A DNA stretch of 64,000 bases, taken from the NCBI GenBank assembly GCA_046350295.1, contig JAXMAR010000005.1:186001-250000 (forward strand), written 5' to 3'. The position numbers were made by a program, and so were the translations under genes. Of the stretch, positions 52,637-62,102 are shown in pieces. The DNA is from JAXMAR01 sp046350295. Its GTDB lineage: Bacteria > Planctomycetota > Planctomycetia > Gemmatales > Gemmataceae. Position 1 is the first letter of the stretch; every line of letters starts with the position of its first letter. The notes below the pieces were generated by a model. The model worked only from the letters and a program-made list of their open reading frames with translations. It had not been told where the DNA came from and ran no database searches.

Positions 52637-54586
52637 ATGCCCAACGCCTTGCCTGCCCGCGATGACGCCGAGCTGGCGCTGCTCCGGCCGCTCGCGGAAA
52701 CTTTTCCGACCGTCGATAGCGCCGTCGCCGAGATCGCCCGTCTCGCCGGCGCCCTCACGCTTCCCTCGGACACCATCCACGTCATCAGCGATATCCACGG
52801 CGAGCACGCCAAGCTCCGCCACGTCATCAACAACGCCGCCGGCTCGCTCCGGCCCCTCGTCGAGCGAATGTTCCGCGACCGTCTGCACGCCTCGGACCTC
52901 CAGCGTCTCGTCACCCTCATCCTCTATCCGCGCGAGACGCTCGAAAGCCTGGCCCCCATGCTGTCGGAGCCGGGCGAGCGCGAAGCCTATTGCCGCATTA
53001 CCCTGGCCCAGCTTGTCGAGATCATCAACGTCCTGGCCCGCCGTTACACCATGCAGCGCGTGCGGACCCTCATGCCGCGCGGCTACCAGGCCCTCTTTCA
53101 GGACATCCTCAGTCGGCCGCCCGGCCCCGAGACCGAACGCTTCCTCGCCGCCGCCGTCGAGCCGCTCGTGCAGCAAGGCCGGGCCTGGCAACTCATCCGC
53201 CACACCGTCCGTTTCCTGCGCAACCTCGCCATCTCCGAGTTGATCATCGGCGGCGACTGCTGGGATCGCGGGCCGCGCGGCGACAAGGTCGTCGACTACA
53301 TCCGCCAGCAGCCCAACGTCGTCATCACCTGGGGCAACCACGACGCATCGTGGCTTGGCGCCTGCCTCGGCCAGGAAGCCCTCATCGCCAACGTCCTGCG
53401 CATCTCTCTGCGTTATCGCCGTCTCTTCCAGCTCGAAGAGGGGTACGGCATCCCCCTGCAGCCGCTGGAGCAGCTGGCCCGCACGCTCTACGCCGACGAT
53501 CCCGCCGCCTCCTACCTGCCCAGGCGCAAGGGCATTCGCGAGGCCGTTCTCATCGCGCGCATGCAGAAGGCGGCGGCGCTCATGCAGTTCAAGCTCGAAG
53601 GGCAGGTGATCGCCCGTCATCCCGAATGGAACATGGACCACCGCCGCCTCTTGCACCGCATCGATCCGGGCGGCGGAACCATCACCATCGACGGCAAGCC
53701 GCGCCGCCTCAAGGACGCCCGTTTCCCCACCCTCGACCCCGCTCGTCCCTACGACCTCTGCGCCGAAGAACAGACCTGCCTGACGCGCATCCGCGAATCG
53801 TTCGTCAGCTCGCAGACGCTCTGGGAGCACATGCGCTTCCTCGTCGGCCAGGGCTCCATGTGGCTCGTGCGCGACGATCACCTGATCTTCCACGGTTGCG
53901 TTCCGGTCGACGAGCAGGGAGGCTTCCTCGCCTTGCCCATCGACGGCCGCCCCCGCGCCGGCCGCGACCTGTTCGACACCCTCGAGCGCGTCATCACGCG
54001 CGTCATGGACGAGCCGAAGCGCGACGACCTGGACATGCTCTGGTACCTCTGGTGCGGCCCGCTTTCCCCTTTCTTCGGCAAGGACCGCATCGCTACACTG
54101 GAGATCGACCTGGTCGACGACCCGGCCACCCATGGGGAGACCAAGAACCCGTATTTCCACCTGCTGCACGAAGCCCCGTTCTGCGAGCGGATCCTCGCGG
54201 AGTTCGGCGTCGACCCGAAGCGCGGCATCATCGTCAACGGCCACGTGCCCGTGAAGATCGACAAGGGAGAGTCGCCGCTCAAGCGCAGCGGCAAGGCGAT
54301 CACCATCGACGGCGCCTTCTCCGAGGCCTACGGCGACCATGGCTACACGCTGGTCCTCGAGCCGGAGCGGACCTTCCTCGCCAAGCACAGCCACTTCGAG
54401 TCCGTGGACCGGGCGGTGCGCGACGGCGTCGACATCACGCCCGAGATCATGGAAGTCCGCCGCTGGGACCGGCCTCGAACCCTGGGAGACACCGAGCGCG
54501 GCGATCTCATCCGCGCCCGCATCGAGTTGCTGCAAAAGTTGGTGGAGGCCTATCGCGCCAACCGGCTCAGGCAGCGATATGTTTGA
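52637..54586 (+). CDS. fbp: Class III fructose-1,6-bisphosphatase
   Basis: 649 residues, the size of the Firmicute-type (class III) enzyme. Calcineurin-like metal motifs: HVISDIHGEHAKL, LIIGGDCWDRGPRGDKVVDYI, ITWGNHDASWLGA, LIFHGCVPVD and IIVNGHVPVKI. The helical insert (about 80-190) and the C-terminal GYTLVLEPERTF, HSHFESVDRAV region are typical. It hydrolyses fructose 1,6-bisphosphate in gluconeogenesis. This class is unrelated to classes I and II and is common in planctomycetes and Bacteroidetes. Confidence 0.95.
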   Translation: MPNALPARDDAELALLRPLAETFPTVDSAVAEIARLAGALTLPSDTIHVISDIHGEHAKLRHVINNAAGSLRPLVERMFRDRLHASDLQRLVTLILYPRETLESLAPMLSEPGEREAYCRITLAQLVEIINVLARRYTMQRVRTLMPRGYQALFQDILSRPPGPETERFLAAAVEPLVQQGRAWQLIRHTVRFLRNLAISELIIGGDCWDRGPRGDKVVDYIRQQPNVVITWGNHDASWLGACLGQEALIANVLRISLRYRRLFQLEEGYGIPLQPLEQLARTLYADDPAASYLPRRKGIREAVLIARMQKAAALMQFKLEGQVIARHPEWNMDHRRLLHRIDPGGGTITIDGKPRRLKDARFPTLDPARPYDLCAEEQTCLTRIRESFVSSQTLWEHMRFLVGQGSMWLVRDDHLIFHGCVPVDEQGGFLALPIDGRPRAGRDLFDTLERVITRVMDEPKRDDLDMLWYLWCGPLSPFFGKDRIATLEIDLVDDPATHGETKNPYFHLLHEAPFCERILAEFGVDPKRGIIVNGHVPVKIDKGESPLKRSGKAITIDGAFSEAYGDHGYTLVLEPERTFLAKHSHFESVDRAVRDGVDITPEIMEVRRWDRPRTLGDTERGDLIRARIELLQKLVEAYRANRLRQRYV

Positions 54587-54687
54587 GGAAAATCTCCAAT
54601 ATGATCAACAAGCAAGCTCCAAACGATGTCGCTCGATTTCGAGTCTTGATTGTCTGGAGCTTGGTTCTTGAGCTTTAGAATGTCATA

Positions 54688-55449
54688 ATGCGTGTCCTTG
54701 CCGTCCCATCCTCGATCCGGGCGCCGCAGCGGCGCCAGTACCTGACGAGCTTCCTCGTCAACGACACCGTCGCCATCGACGCCGGCACGCTCGCCTACGG
54801 CCTGGCGCGGCGCCAGCAGGCGCGCATCAAGCACATTTTCCTCACGCACACACACCTCGACCACATTGCCAGCCTCCCCATCTTCCTCGATACCGTCTAC
54901 GACGGCTCCGGCGATTGCGTCACCATCCACGCCACCGCCGCCGTCCTCGATTGTCTCCGTCGCGACGTCTTCAACAACCGCGTCTGGCCCGACTTCATCG
55001 CCATCTCCGAGCAGGCCCCGCCGTACCTCAAGCTCCACGAGATCGAGCCGCGCCGGGCCGTCGAGGTCGAGGGTCTGCGCATCACCCCCATCCCCGTCAA
55101 CCACGTCGTCGAATGTCAAGGCTATGTCATCGGCGACGGCCGCTCCTCCGTTGTCTTTTCGAGCGACACCGGTCCCACGGAGGAGATCTGGCGCGTCGCC
55201 GCTGCCCTCCCGGACCTGAAGGCCGTCTTCCTCGAATGCACCTTCCCCAACGACCTCGCCTGGCTCGCCGACCTGGCGAAGCACCTGACCCCCGTGATGG
55301 TCGAAAAGGAGTGCGCGAAGATCCCCGCCGGCGCCCGCATCCTTGCCGTCCATCTCCACTCCCGCTACCGCGCCCAGGTCGAGCAAGAGCTGCAGCAAGT
55401 CGACCGCGAAATCGAAGTGGTCCGCTTCGGTCGTGAATACCCGCTATGA
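54688..55449 (+). CDS. MBL-fold hydrolase, class II cyclic-nucleotide phosphodiesterase-like
   Basis: 253 residues with a two-zinc site: HIFLTHTHLDHIASLPIFLD (HxHxDH), a following His in IPVNHVVECQGYVIGD, the Asp in VVFSSDTGPTEEIW and a late His in LAVHLHSRYR. The helical lid DTVYDGSGDCVTIH and overall order match class II 3',5'-cyclic-nucleotide phosphodiesterases. It is 100 bases downstream of fbp. If active on cAMP, it could belong to the same signalling system as the cNMP-binding acetyltransferase; that is speculation. Confidence 0.82.
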   Translation: MRVLAVPSSIRAPQRRQYLTSFLVNDTVAIDAGTLAYGLARRQQARIKHIFLTHTHLDHIASLPIFLDTVYDGSGDCVTIHATAAVLDCLRRDVFNNRVWPDFIAISEQAPPYLKLHEIEPRRAVEVEGLRITPIPVNHVVECQGYVIGDGRSSVVFSSDTGPTEEIWRVAAALPDLKAVFLECTFPNDLAWLADLAKHLTPVMVEKECAKIPAGARILAVHLHSRYRAQVEQELQQVDREIEVVRFGREYPL

Positions 55450-55493
55450 AGCGCTTTTCGGAGGCCCTAGGTGCGCCGGACAAGGGAAAGTGA

Positions 55494-56969
55494 CTACCCC
55501 TTCAGCGCCTGAATCGCAATCGTCAAGATCACACCGTTCGCCAGACAGTGCGCCAGCATCGACGGCAACACCGTCCCGCGCCACTCGCGCCCGATCGTGA
55601 ACCCAAATCCCAGCGCCGCCAGCGCCGGCACGGCCAAGGGGCCTTGCGGGTGCAACAGCGCGAACAGGAAGCTCGCGATCAAGCCCGCGGCAATGAAGCC
55701 GCGCGGACCGCCGAATTGCCGCGTCACGTCGCGCAGATGCCGGTACAGGACGCCGCGAAACATCGTCTCCTCCACCACGGGCGCCAGCACGCAGGCCAGG
55801 AAATAAATCTTGAAACGGCTCCAGCCGTCCGCGCGGATGAGAAACTCCACGATCGGATGGCTCGGCGCCTCCGCCGCTATCAGCGTTCCCAGCTGCGCCG
55901 CGTAAATGGCAAAGCAGGCCAGGCCCGCAATCATCAGCGGCAACGACATCATGTAGGTCAGCAACCCCGCCATCGGCTCGAATGCCGGCCGTTCCCCCGT
56001 CGTCCAGCCGACGTCCTCGCGCACCTGCCGCCACGATAGACCGCGTGCCACGGGATAGCCCAATGCCACCAGGCTGAGCGCCATGGCCGTCCCGCCGGCC
56101 TCCATGATGTCGAGCGCAGGAAAGAGCAGGGGCACGGCCGTGGAAAGGCCGAGGAACACCAGCAACCAGAGTGCGAACGTCTCCGCGTAGAGTCCGGCAT
56201 ACCGAACCGGCGGCCCGATCCCTTGCTGCAACCTGCCTTGCCGGGCCAGGTTGAAGACGACGGTGAGGCAGATCAGCCCGCCGAACGCGAGAAGGACGAC
56301 GCCCGCGACGCCGCTGCTCAGCGCCGTCATCGTCTGCACCGCGGGCTCGAGCGCCTCGTTGCGGCCTTCCGGGGCCGGCCAGCGCTCCATCATCGCCAGC
56401 GCCGCGGGCGCCCCCGCCGCCGCCGCGACCTGCTCGAGCGCGGGCTGGCGCGGATGGAGCGCCAGCGCCGCGAACCAGTCCAGCTTGTCGCGGAGGACCC
56501 GCCGGTCCTCCACCGTCACCGAAGGCGCCTCGAGCCGCAGCTCGAGGTAGTCGCTATAGAGACGCTCGAGGATCTGCCGCAACAGGGCGACGTCCCCGCC
56601 GGCCGCGTCCACCTTCTTCAAAGCCACCAGCGCCGCGAGGGGGCCGTGCAACTCGCCTTCCATGATCGCCAGCGTCAGCCGGCTCGCCGCGCTGTCCGCC
56701 GGATAGGACCGCATCAGTTGCTCGATCTCCTCCGGCGGCGCGTCCAGCATCCGCCTGGCCCCGACGACAATTCGTCCGAACAACTCCTGCAACACCAGCT
56801 GATCTCGGCTCACGGTAGCCGGCTCTTCCTTCACGCTCGTCTGCCGCACGGCGACGACCAGGCTCACCAGGCCGACGATCACCACCCACGCGCCGACCGT
56901 CAGCGCGCGGCTCGTGTACGGCCAAACCCCCTGGTCCTCCGGTTCGACAAAGCCGTTCGGCAAGCTCAT
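55494..56969 (-). CDS. CPBP-family intramembrane metalloprotease
   Basis: 491 residues from the ATG at 56969, which has GGAG eight bases before it. About nine membrane segments. The C-terminal 200 residues form the CPBP (Abi) domain: APVVEETMFRGVLYRHLR (EExxxR), FLFALLHPQG with the second motif His, and LAHCLANGVIL with the third. These residues bind zinc and act in the membrane, as in CAAX prenyl endopeptidases. The N-terminal half is a single helix plus a soluble helical domain (about 45-215) not usual in the family. Confidence 0.87.
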   Translation of the reverse strand: MSLPNGFVEPEDQGVWPYTSRALTVGAWVVIVGLVSLVVAVRQTSVKEEPATVSRDQLVLQELFGRIVVGARRMLDAPPEEIEQLMRSYPADSAASRLTLAIMEGELHGPLAALVALKKVDAAGGDVALLRQILERLYSDYLELRLEAPSVTVEDRRVLRDKLDWFAALALHPRQPALEQVAAAAGAPAALAMMERWPAPEGRNEALEPAVQTMTALSSGVAGVVLLAFGGLICLTVVFNLARQGRLQQGIGPPVRYAGLYAETFALWLLVFLGLSTAVPLLFPALDIMEAGGTAMALSLVALGYPVARGLSWRQVREDVGWTTGERPAFEPMAGLLTYMMSLPLMIAGLACFAIYAAQLGTLIAAEAPSHPIVEFLIRADGWSRFKIYFLACVLAPVVEETMFRGVLYRHLRDVTRQFGGPRGFIAAGLIASFLFALLHPQGPLAVPALAALGFGFTIGREWRGTVLPSMLAHCLANGVILTIAIQALKG

Positions 56970-57206
56970 TCCCACTCCATTTCACAAAGCGCTGATCGTA
57001 GCTCGATTCGTGCCGTAGCTGAATTCGCAAGAATTCAGTGGCGTGGCTGAAGTCGCGAGAATTCAGTTGTCGCCCGTCCAGCCGAAGTCGCAACGCTACG
57101 GCGACAGAAACCATACTTGCTCGTATTTTAGGGCCACCCGCGCGTAGAATTCGGGAAACACCTGGACCGCCCTAGCGCCAGGCCTGAACGGAACCCGGAG
57201 GTAACC

Positions 57207-58184
57207 ATGTACGCCAGCGTCCAAGCGCTGCTCGCGCATATCGTCGACTATGCCGGCACGTTTCCGCCCGCCAGCCTACCCCTCGATACTTCCGTGCGCA
57301 ACTTCGGCAAGTATCTGCAGGAGCCCCAAGCCTGGCTTCTCGGCCGCCTCATCTGCCCGGCCGACCGTCTCAGCGACATCGTTCCCCTCGTCCAGGAGAT
57401 CACGCTGCCCGACCGGACCATCGCCCTGTCCATCCTCGGCCGCGGCGGCAAGAACGAGACCGAGTTCTTCGACAACGTCGACAAGGACACGGCCGACATG
57501 CTCGTCTTCGCCGGCGCCCTGCCCGGCCTGGTTCGACTCGAAGGTTATGAAGTGCGCGTCCCCGCCCCGTTTTTCGATCCGCCCGAAGCGCCGCCGCTGC
57601 ACGCCGCCCTCGCCACGCTCAGCGCCACTCTTGACAAGACGGGCCTTCCGCTTGCCCCCTTCGTCGAGGCCTCGGCGCCCCATCGCGCCGCGCTGCAAAC
57701 ATTGATCACCGCCCTCCAGCAGGACCGCGCCTCTCTCGAGGCCGCGGCGCGCAAGACCACGCGCCCCTGCGGCCTCAAGCTCCGCACCGGCGGCCTCGAG
57801 CCTGCCGCCTTCCCCGGCGCGGAACTCGTCGCCGCCATCCTCGCCGGCTGCCGCAAGACCCAAGTCCCGTTCAAGGCCACCGCCGGCCTGCACCATCCCA
57901 TCCGCCGCTTCGACAAGACGGTGCAGGCGAAGGTGCACGGCTTCATCAACGTCTTCGTCGCCGCCTGCCTGAGTCACGCCCACGATCTCCCGGTCGTCGA
58001 CCTCCAATCCGCCCTGGAAGAGGAAGACGCGGGGGCGTTCGTCCTCGACGACGGCGGAATCACCTGGCGCGGCCATCGCCTCAGCAACGAGCAGATCGCT
58101 AAGGCGCGGACGATGTTCATCTCGTTCGGCAGTTGCAGCTTCGACGAGCCGCGCGACGACTTACGGACGTTGCGCTGGCTCTGA
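57207..58184 (+). CDS. Conserved hypothetical protein
   Basis: 325 residues, soluble alpha/beta. Motifs that look conserved are YAGTFPPASLPL near the start, CGLKLRTGGLEPAAFP, PFKATAGLHHPIRRFD, HGFINVFVAACLSHAHD and FISFGSCSFDEPRDDL. The Lys/His clusters recall a TIM-barrel-like enzyme but no known catalytic signature is seen. I think it is a conserved family shared with other planctomycetes and some plants; the function is unknown. It has GGAGG upstream of its ATG and stands alone. Confidence 0.75.
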   Translation: MYASVQALLAHIVDYAGTFPPASLPLDTSVRNFGKYLQEPQAWLLGRLICPADRLSDIVPLVQEITLPDRTIALSILGRGGKNETEFFDNVDKDTADMLVFAGALPGLVRLEGYEVRVPAPFFDPPEAPPLHAALATLSATLDKTGLPLAPFVEASAPHRAALQTLITALQQDRASLEAAARKTTRPCGLKLRTGGLEPAAFPGAELVAAILAGCRKTQVPFKATAGLHHPIRRFDKTVQAKVHGFINVFVAACLSHAHDLPVVDLQSALEEEDAGAFVLDDGGITWRGHRLSNEQIAKARTMFISFGSCSFDEPRDDLRTLRWL

Positions 58185-58272
58185 TCGGCTTGAACGCGCC
58201 GCCGAAGTGCATTACCATCCAGGCGGGTTGGGATCGTTGCTGTCTTGAGCCGGCGCCCCGGGCGAGAAAACC

Positions 58273-59346
58273 ATGACCAAAGCTTGGTACTACAGTCAGG
58301 GGGGGCGGCGCGAGGGGCCAGTGCCGTTCGACGAACTCAAAGACCTGGCACGGCGGGGCCGGCTGCGCTCCACCGACCTGGTCTGGGAAGAAGGAACGGC
58401 CGACTGGATCAAGGCCAGCATGGTCGGCGGGCTTTTCGCCGATGGCGGTGGCGCCGACGAGCCGATGCGCCGACGCCGACCCGAAGAGCGCGTCAAACGC
58501 GACAGGGGCGACCGGCCGCGGGATGAATCGGGCCGCGCGGAACCGTTGGCAAAGCCGGGAAGCCGCGGTCAGATGATCGCCCTGTTCACGGGCATCGCCG
58601 GCCTGGTCATCGTGGGTATCGTGTTCATCGTCATCGCGGTCGCCAACCGTGGCGAGACGCCGGCAGACCCTCCGGTCGCCAAGGGCCCCGCAACGGCGCC
58701 TGAGCCTCCGACCCGGATCGATCCTCCGGTCGTTATGCCGCCTGCAAAAGGGGGTACTCTTGTCACTCCCGCGAGTGATCCTCCGAAAACACTCCCCGGC
58801 GGCTTCACGCAGCTCGACCTGCGGCCGTTCATCAACTGGCGCCGTGGGGACGGGATCCAGGTCAAGGGCAACGACCTGGGCAACCTGCCGGACGGACCGA
58901 ACACGCTGGCCGGCGTGCCGTTCAACGTTCAAGGGGGCGCCGTTGTTCTGGGAGGCAGCGTATTCGCGCGAGACCGCCCTCTCGCGGCAAGCGGCATCGT
59001 CGTCAACAGGAGGCTCAAGAATCTGCACGCCCTCCACCTTGCACACTTCCCCGCCACCCCGGGAGCCATGATCGGCGCATATGTCCTCCGCTACCAGGAC
59101 GGCTCCAGCGCCGAGTTGCCCATCGTCTACGGTGAGCACGTCTCCGACTGGTGGAAAGCGTGGACCCCGCCCGCCGGGGTGACGCGCCTGGCGTGGACCG
59201 GCTCCAATCTGGCCTCTCCGGACATCCGTTTCTACGCGACCCGCTATAGCAACCCGGCGCCGGCCAAGATCGTCGCGAGCATCGACTTCATCTCGCGCAA
59301 CGCCGGCTCCTGCCCCTGCTGCGTGGCCCTGACGATCGAGGAATGA
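58273..59346 (+). CDS. GYF_2 (DUF4339) membrane protein
   Basis: 357 residues. One GYF_2 domain (3-55, WYYSQGGRREGPVPFDELKDL), an Arg/Asp-rich linker, one membrane helix (about 100-122, MIALFTGIAGLVIVGIVFIVIAV) and a Pro-rich spacer lead to an extracytoplasmic domain of about 190 residues. That domain (LDLRPFINWRRGDG, NVQGGAVVLGG, VLRYQDGSSAELPIVYGEH) looks like a beta sandwich, possibly carbohydrate-binding. It is the second GYF_2 protein in the window. The C-terminus has a CPCC cluster. Confidence 0.8.
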   Translation: MTKAWYYSQGGRREGPVPFDELKDLARRGRLRSTDLVWEEGTADWIKASMVGGLFADGGGADEPMRRRRPEERVKRDRGDRPRDESGRAEPLAKPGSRGQMIALFTGIAGLVIVGIVFIVIAVANRGETPADPPVAKGPATAPEPPTRIDPPVVMPPAKGGTLVTPASDPPKTLPGGFTQLDLRPFINWRRGDGIQVKGNDLGNLPDGPNTLAGVPFNVQGGAVVLGGSVFARDRPLAASGIVVNRRLKNLHALHLAHFPATPGAMIGAYVLRYQDGSSAELPIVYGEHVSDWWKAWTPPAGVTRLAWTGSNLASPDIRFYATRYSNPAPAKIVASIDFISRNAGSCPCCVALTIEE

Positions 59347-59417
59347 GTTAACGAAGAGCGGCTGGTAGTCTGGCGCCTTTTCTGATCGAATCCTGGTGAC
59401 ATGAAGAAGGAGTTTCG

Positions 59418-60437
59418 ATGCCGTCTCCTCAATCCACCGTGCCGCCCCAAGCCATCCTCATGGAGATGATCAGCGGCACCTGGCGCGCCCAGGCGCTGCA
59501 TGTCGCCGCCTACCTCGGCATTGCCGATCTCCTCGCCACTGGTCCCCGATCCGCCGCGGATCTCGCCCGCGCAACCAGCACGAACGGCGATTGCCTCCAT
59601 CGTCTGCTCCGCGCCCTGGCGAGCGTCGGCGTCTTCGCCGAGGACGATTCCGGCCGCTTTGCCCTCACGCCGCTCGCCGAGCCGCTGCGCGCCGACGTCC
59701 CCGGCTCGATCCGCCCGGCCCTGCTGATGATGGGCCCGGCCTTCTACCGCGCCTGGGGCGAACTCTTGCACAGCATCCGCACCGGCGAGACGGCTTTCAA
59801 CCAGGTCTTCGGCAAGGGCTTCTTCGACTACCTCGCCGAACGCCCCAAGGAGGCGGCGACCTTCGACGCCGCCATGACCGCCATCCACGGGGCCGAGACC
59901 GAGCCGATGCTCGACGCCTACGACTTCTCCCGCTTCGGCACGCTCGTCGACATGGGCGGCGGCAACGGCTCGAACCTCCTCGCCGTCCTGAAGCGCCATC
60001 CGAAGCTGCGCGGCGTCCTCTTCGATCTGCCCCACGTCGTCGACCGCGCCCGCGCCAACATCCGCGCCGCCGGACTGGAAGACCGCTGCACCGCGGTCGG
60101 CGGCAGCTTCTTCGAGACCGCCCCGCCGGGTGACGCCTACATTCTCCGCCACATCATCCACGACTGGGACGACGACCGCTCCATCGCCATCCTCCGCTCC
60201 TGCCGCCGCGCCATGAACCCCGGCGCCAAGCTGCTCGTGGTCGAGAGCGTCATCCCGCCCGGCAACACACCGTTCACCGCCAAATGGCTCGACCTCAACA
60301 TGATGGTCATCCCCGGCGGCCTGGAGCGAACCGAGGCGCAATACCGCGCCCTCTACGAAAAGGCCGGCTGGCGCCTGACGCGCATCGTGCCGACGCGGCT
60401 GGAGACCAGCGTCGTCGAGGGGGAAGCGGTCCCATAG
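59418..60437 (+). CDS. SAM-dependent O-methyltransferase
   Basis: 339 residues. The N-terminal helical dimerisation domain (1-110) is followed by the class I methyltransferase fold: TLVDMGGGNGSNLLAVLKRHP (SAM loop), GVLFDLPHVVDRAR, AYILRHIIHDWDDDRSIAIL and LLVVESVIPPG. The His in HIIHDWDDD is the catalytic base position of this family, which includes hydroxyneurosporene and plant-like O-methyltransferases. The substrate is probably an aromatic or polyketide hydroxyl; no biosynthetic cluster is near. Confidence 0.9.
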   Translation: MPSPQSTVPPQAILMEMISGTWRAQALHVAAYLGIADLLATGPRSAADLARATSTNGDCLHRLLRALASVGVFAEDDSGRFALTPLAEPLRADVPGSIRPALLMMGPAFYRAWGELLHSIRTGETAFNQVFGKGFFDYLAERPKEAATFDAAMTAIHGAETEPMLDAYDFSRFGTLVDMGGGNGSNLLAVLKRHPKLRGVLFDLPHVVDRARANIRAAGLEDRCTAVGGSFFETAPPGDAYILRHIIHDWDDDRSIAILRSCRRAMNPGAKLLVVESVIPPGNTPFTAKWLDLNMMVIPGGLERTEAQYRALYEKAGWRLTRIVPTRLETSVVEGEAVP

Positions 60438-60563
60438 TCCCCTTTCGCCCCGCGAACAGCCACGCGTCCTCGAGCCAAGGGACGATACCTCGCTGGTCCC
60501 ACTTCCCTGTCGCCTGTAAAATCAGGGTTTGCTCTTTGTTCGCTTTGAAGAAGAAGGCTCACC

Positions 60564-62069
60564 ATGACCGACAGCGAGAAGCCCGAAGCCCCCGCCGCCG
60601 CCCCTGCCCCGGAGGCGACCGCGCCGGCAACGCCCCCCGCCGCCACGTCCGCTCCGACCACGGCCCCCGCGGCCGCTCCCGCCGATGCAAGGAAACCCGG
60701 AGGGCCGGGCGGCAAGCCAGGCCGCGGCGGCAAGGGCCCGAAACAATTCTCCGGCGGCATGCCGAATCGCCGCGTCGCCGAAAGCGTGGAGTCGCTCGTG
60801 AGCGTCGAGCGCTTCGCCAAGGGGCCGAGCCTCAAGGACCTCGACGCCGAGATCGAAGGGGACCTCGAAGCCGCCATGAGCGGCTTCGTCGGACACGAGA
60901 ACGATATCCTCAGCCAGCCCAAGAAGCCGGCCCAGGCGGAGCAGGCGGCCGGCGACAATCGCAAGCAGGCGAAGATTCACTCCATCCGCGGCGCCGACGT
61001 CTTCCTCGAAATACCCGGCGGCCGTAGCCAGGCGGTCATGTCATTGGATCAGTTCCCGGAGGGCCCGCCGAAACCCGGGTCGATGGTCGACATCGAGGTC
61101 GAAGGCTACGACCGCGCCGACGGCCTGATCCTGTGCCGCCGCAAGGGAGCGGCGCAGGTCGCCGACTGGTCGAGCGTCGCCGCCGGCATGGTCGTCGAAG
61201 GCCGCGTGCTCGAAACCAACAAGGGCGGCCTCGCCGTCGACGTCAACGGCATCCGGGCCTTCATGCCGATCAGCCAGATTGATCTCTACCGCGTCGAGCG
61301 GCCGGAGGACTACATCAACCAGCGGCTCAAGTGCGTGGTGACCGAGGTGAACCCGGAGATGCGGAACCTGGTCGTGAGCCGGCGCGAGCTGCTGGAGAAG
61401 GAGCGCGAGGAGCTGAAGGAGAAGACCTGGGCCGAGCTGCAAGAAGGACAGATCCGCGAGGGGATCATCCGCTCGGTGCGCGAGTTCGGCGCCTTCGTCG
61501 ACCTCGGCGGCGTCGACGGCCTCATCCACGTCAGCGACATGAGCTGGACCCGCGTCTCCGATCCGACGCAGGTCGTGCAGCCGGGACAGAAGGTGAAGGT
61601 CGTCGTCCTCAAGATCGACCGCGAGAAGCGCAAGATCGGCCTGGGCCTCAAGCAGCTCCAGGCCAGTCCGTGGGACACCATCCACGAAAGGTGGCACTCG
61701 CTCCAGGTCGTCACCGGCAAGGTGACGCGGACGATGGAGTTCGGCGCCTTCGTCGAGCTGGAGCCGGGCGTCGAGGGCCTGATCCACATCTCGGAGCTGG
61801 CCCGCACCAAAGTGTGGCGCGTGACGGACGTCGTCAAGCCCGGTCAGGACGTGCAGGTCAAGATCCTCTCCATCGACCCGGAGCAGCGTCGCATCAGCCT
61901 CTCGCTCAAGGCGGCGATCCCGGTCGAGACGCCGAAGGTCGAGGAAGAAGAGGAGGAGGAAGAAGAAACGCCGAGCAAGCCGGTCAAGCCACGGACAACG
62001 CCGCTGCGTGGCGGCATCGGGCAGACGGAGTGGTTGACGCCGCCGCCGGCGGAGCCCGAAAACTCGTAG
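60564..62069 (+). CDS. S1 RNA-binding domain protein (ribosomal protein S1-like)
   Basis: 501 residues. The N-terminal 70 residues are Ala/Pro/Thr-rich and disordered. Four S1 domains follow (about 125-185, 195-265, 285-355, 372-445). The last two are classic: IIRSVREFGAFVDLGGVDGLIHVSDMSW and KVTRTMEFGAFVELEPGVEGLIHISEL. A Glu run and a basic tail end it. Ribosomal S1 loads mRNA on the 30S subunit; planctomycetes often have an S1 of this four-domain form, but a general RNA-binding regulator is also possible. Confidence 0.87.
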   Translation: MTDSEKPEAPAAAPAPEATAPATPPAATSAPTTAPAAAPADARKPGGPGGKPGRGGKGPKQFSGGMPNRRVAESVESLVSVERFAKGPSLKDLDAEIEGDLEAAMSGFVGHENDILSQPKKPAQAEQAAGDNRKQAKIHSIRGADVFLEIPGGRSQAVMSLDQFPEGPPKPGSMVDIEVEGYDRADGLILCRRKGAAQVADWSSVAAGMVVEGRVLETNKGGLAVDVNGIRAFMPISQIDLYRVERPEDYINQRLKCVVTEVNPEMRNLVVSRRELLEKEREELKEKTWAELQEGQIREGIIRSVREFGAFVDLGGVDGLIHVSDMSWTRVSDPTQVVQPGQKVKVVVLKIDREKRKIGLGLKQLQASPWDTIHERWHSLQVVTGKVTRTMEFGAFVELEPGVEGLIHISELARTKVWRVTDVVKPGQDVQVKILSIDPEQRRISLSLKAAIPVETPKVEEEEEEEEETPSKPVKPRTTPLRGGIGQTEWLTPPPAEPENS

Positions 62070-62088
62070 CGTGGACTTGAGTCCACGC
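62069..62088 (+). terminator. Short perfect hairpin after the S1 gene
   Basis: Nine-base arms (GCGTGGACT/AGTCCACGC) start at the last base of the stop codon. There is no T tract and the next gene begins 15 bases later, so it may be a processing or attenuation hairpin rather than a full terminator. Confidence 0.5.
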
Positions 62089-62102
62089 GGAAAGGCCCCG
62101 GC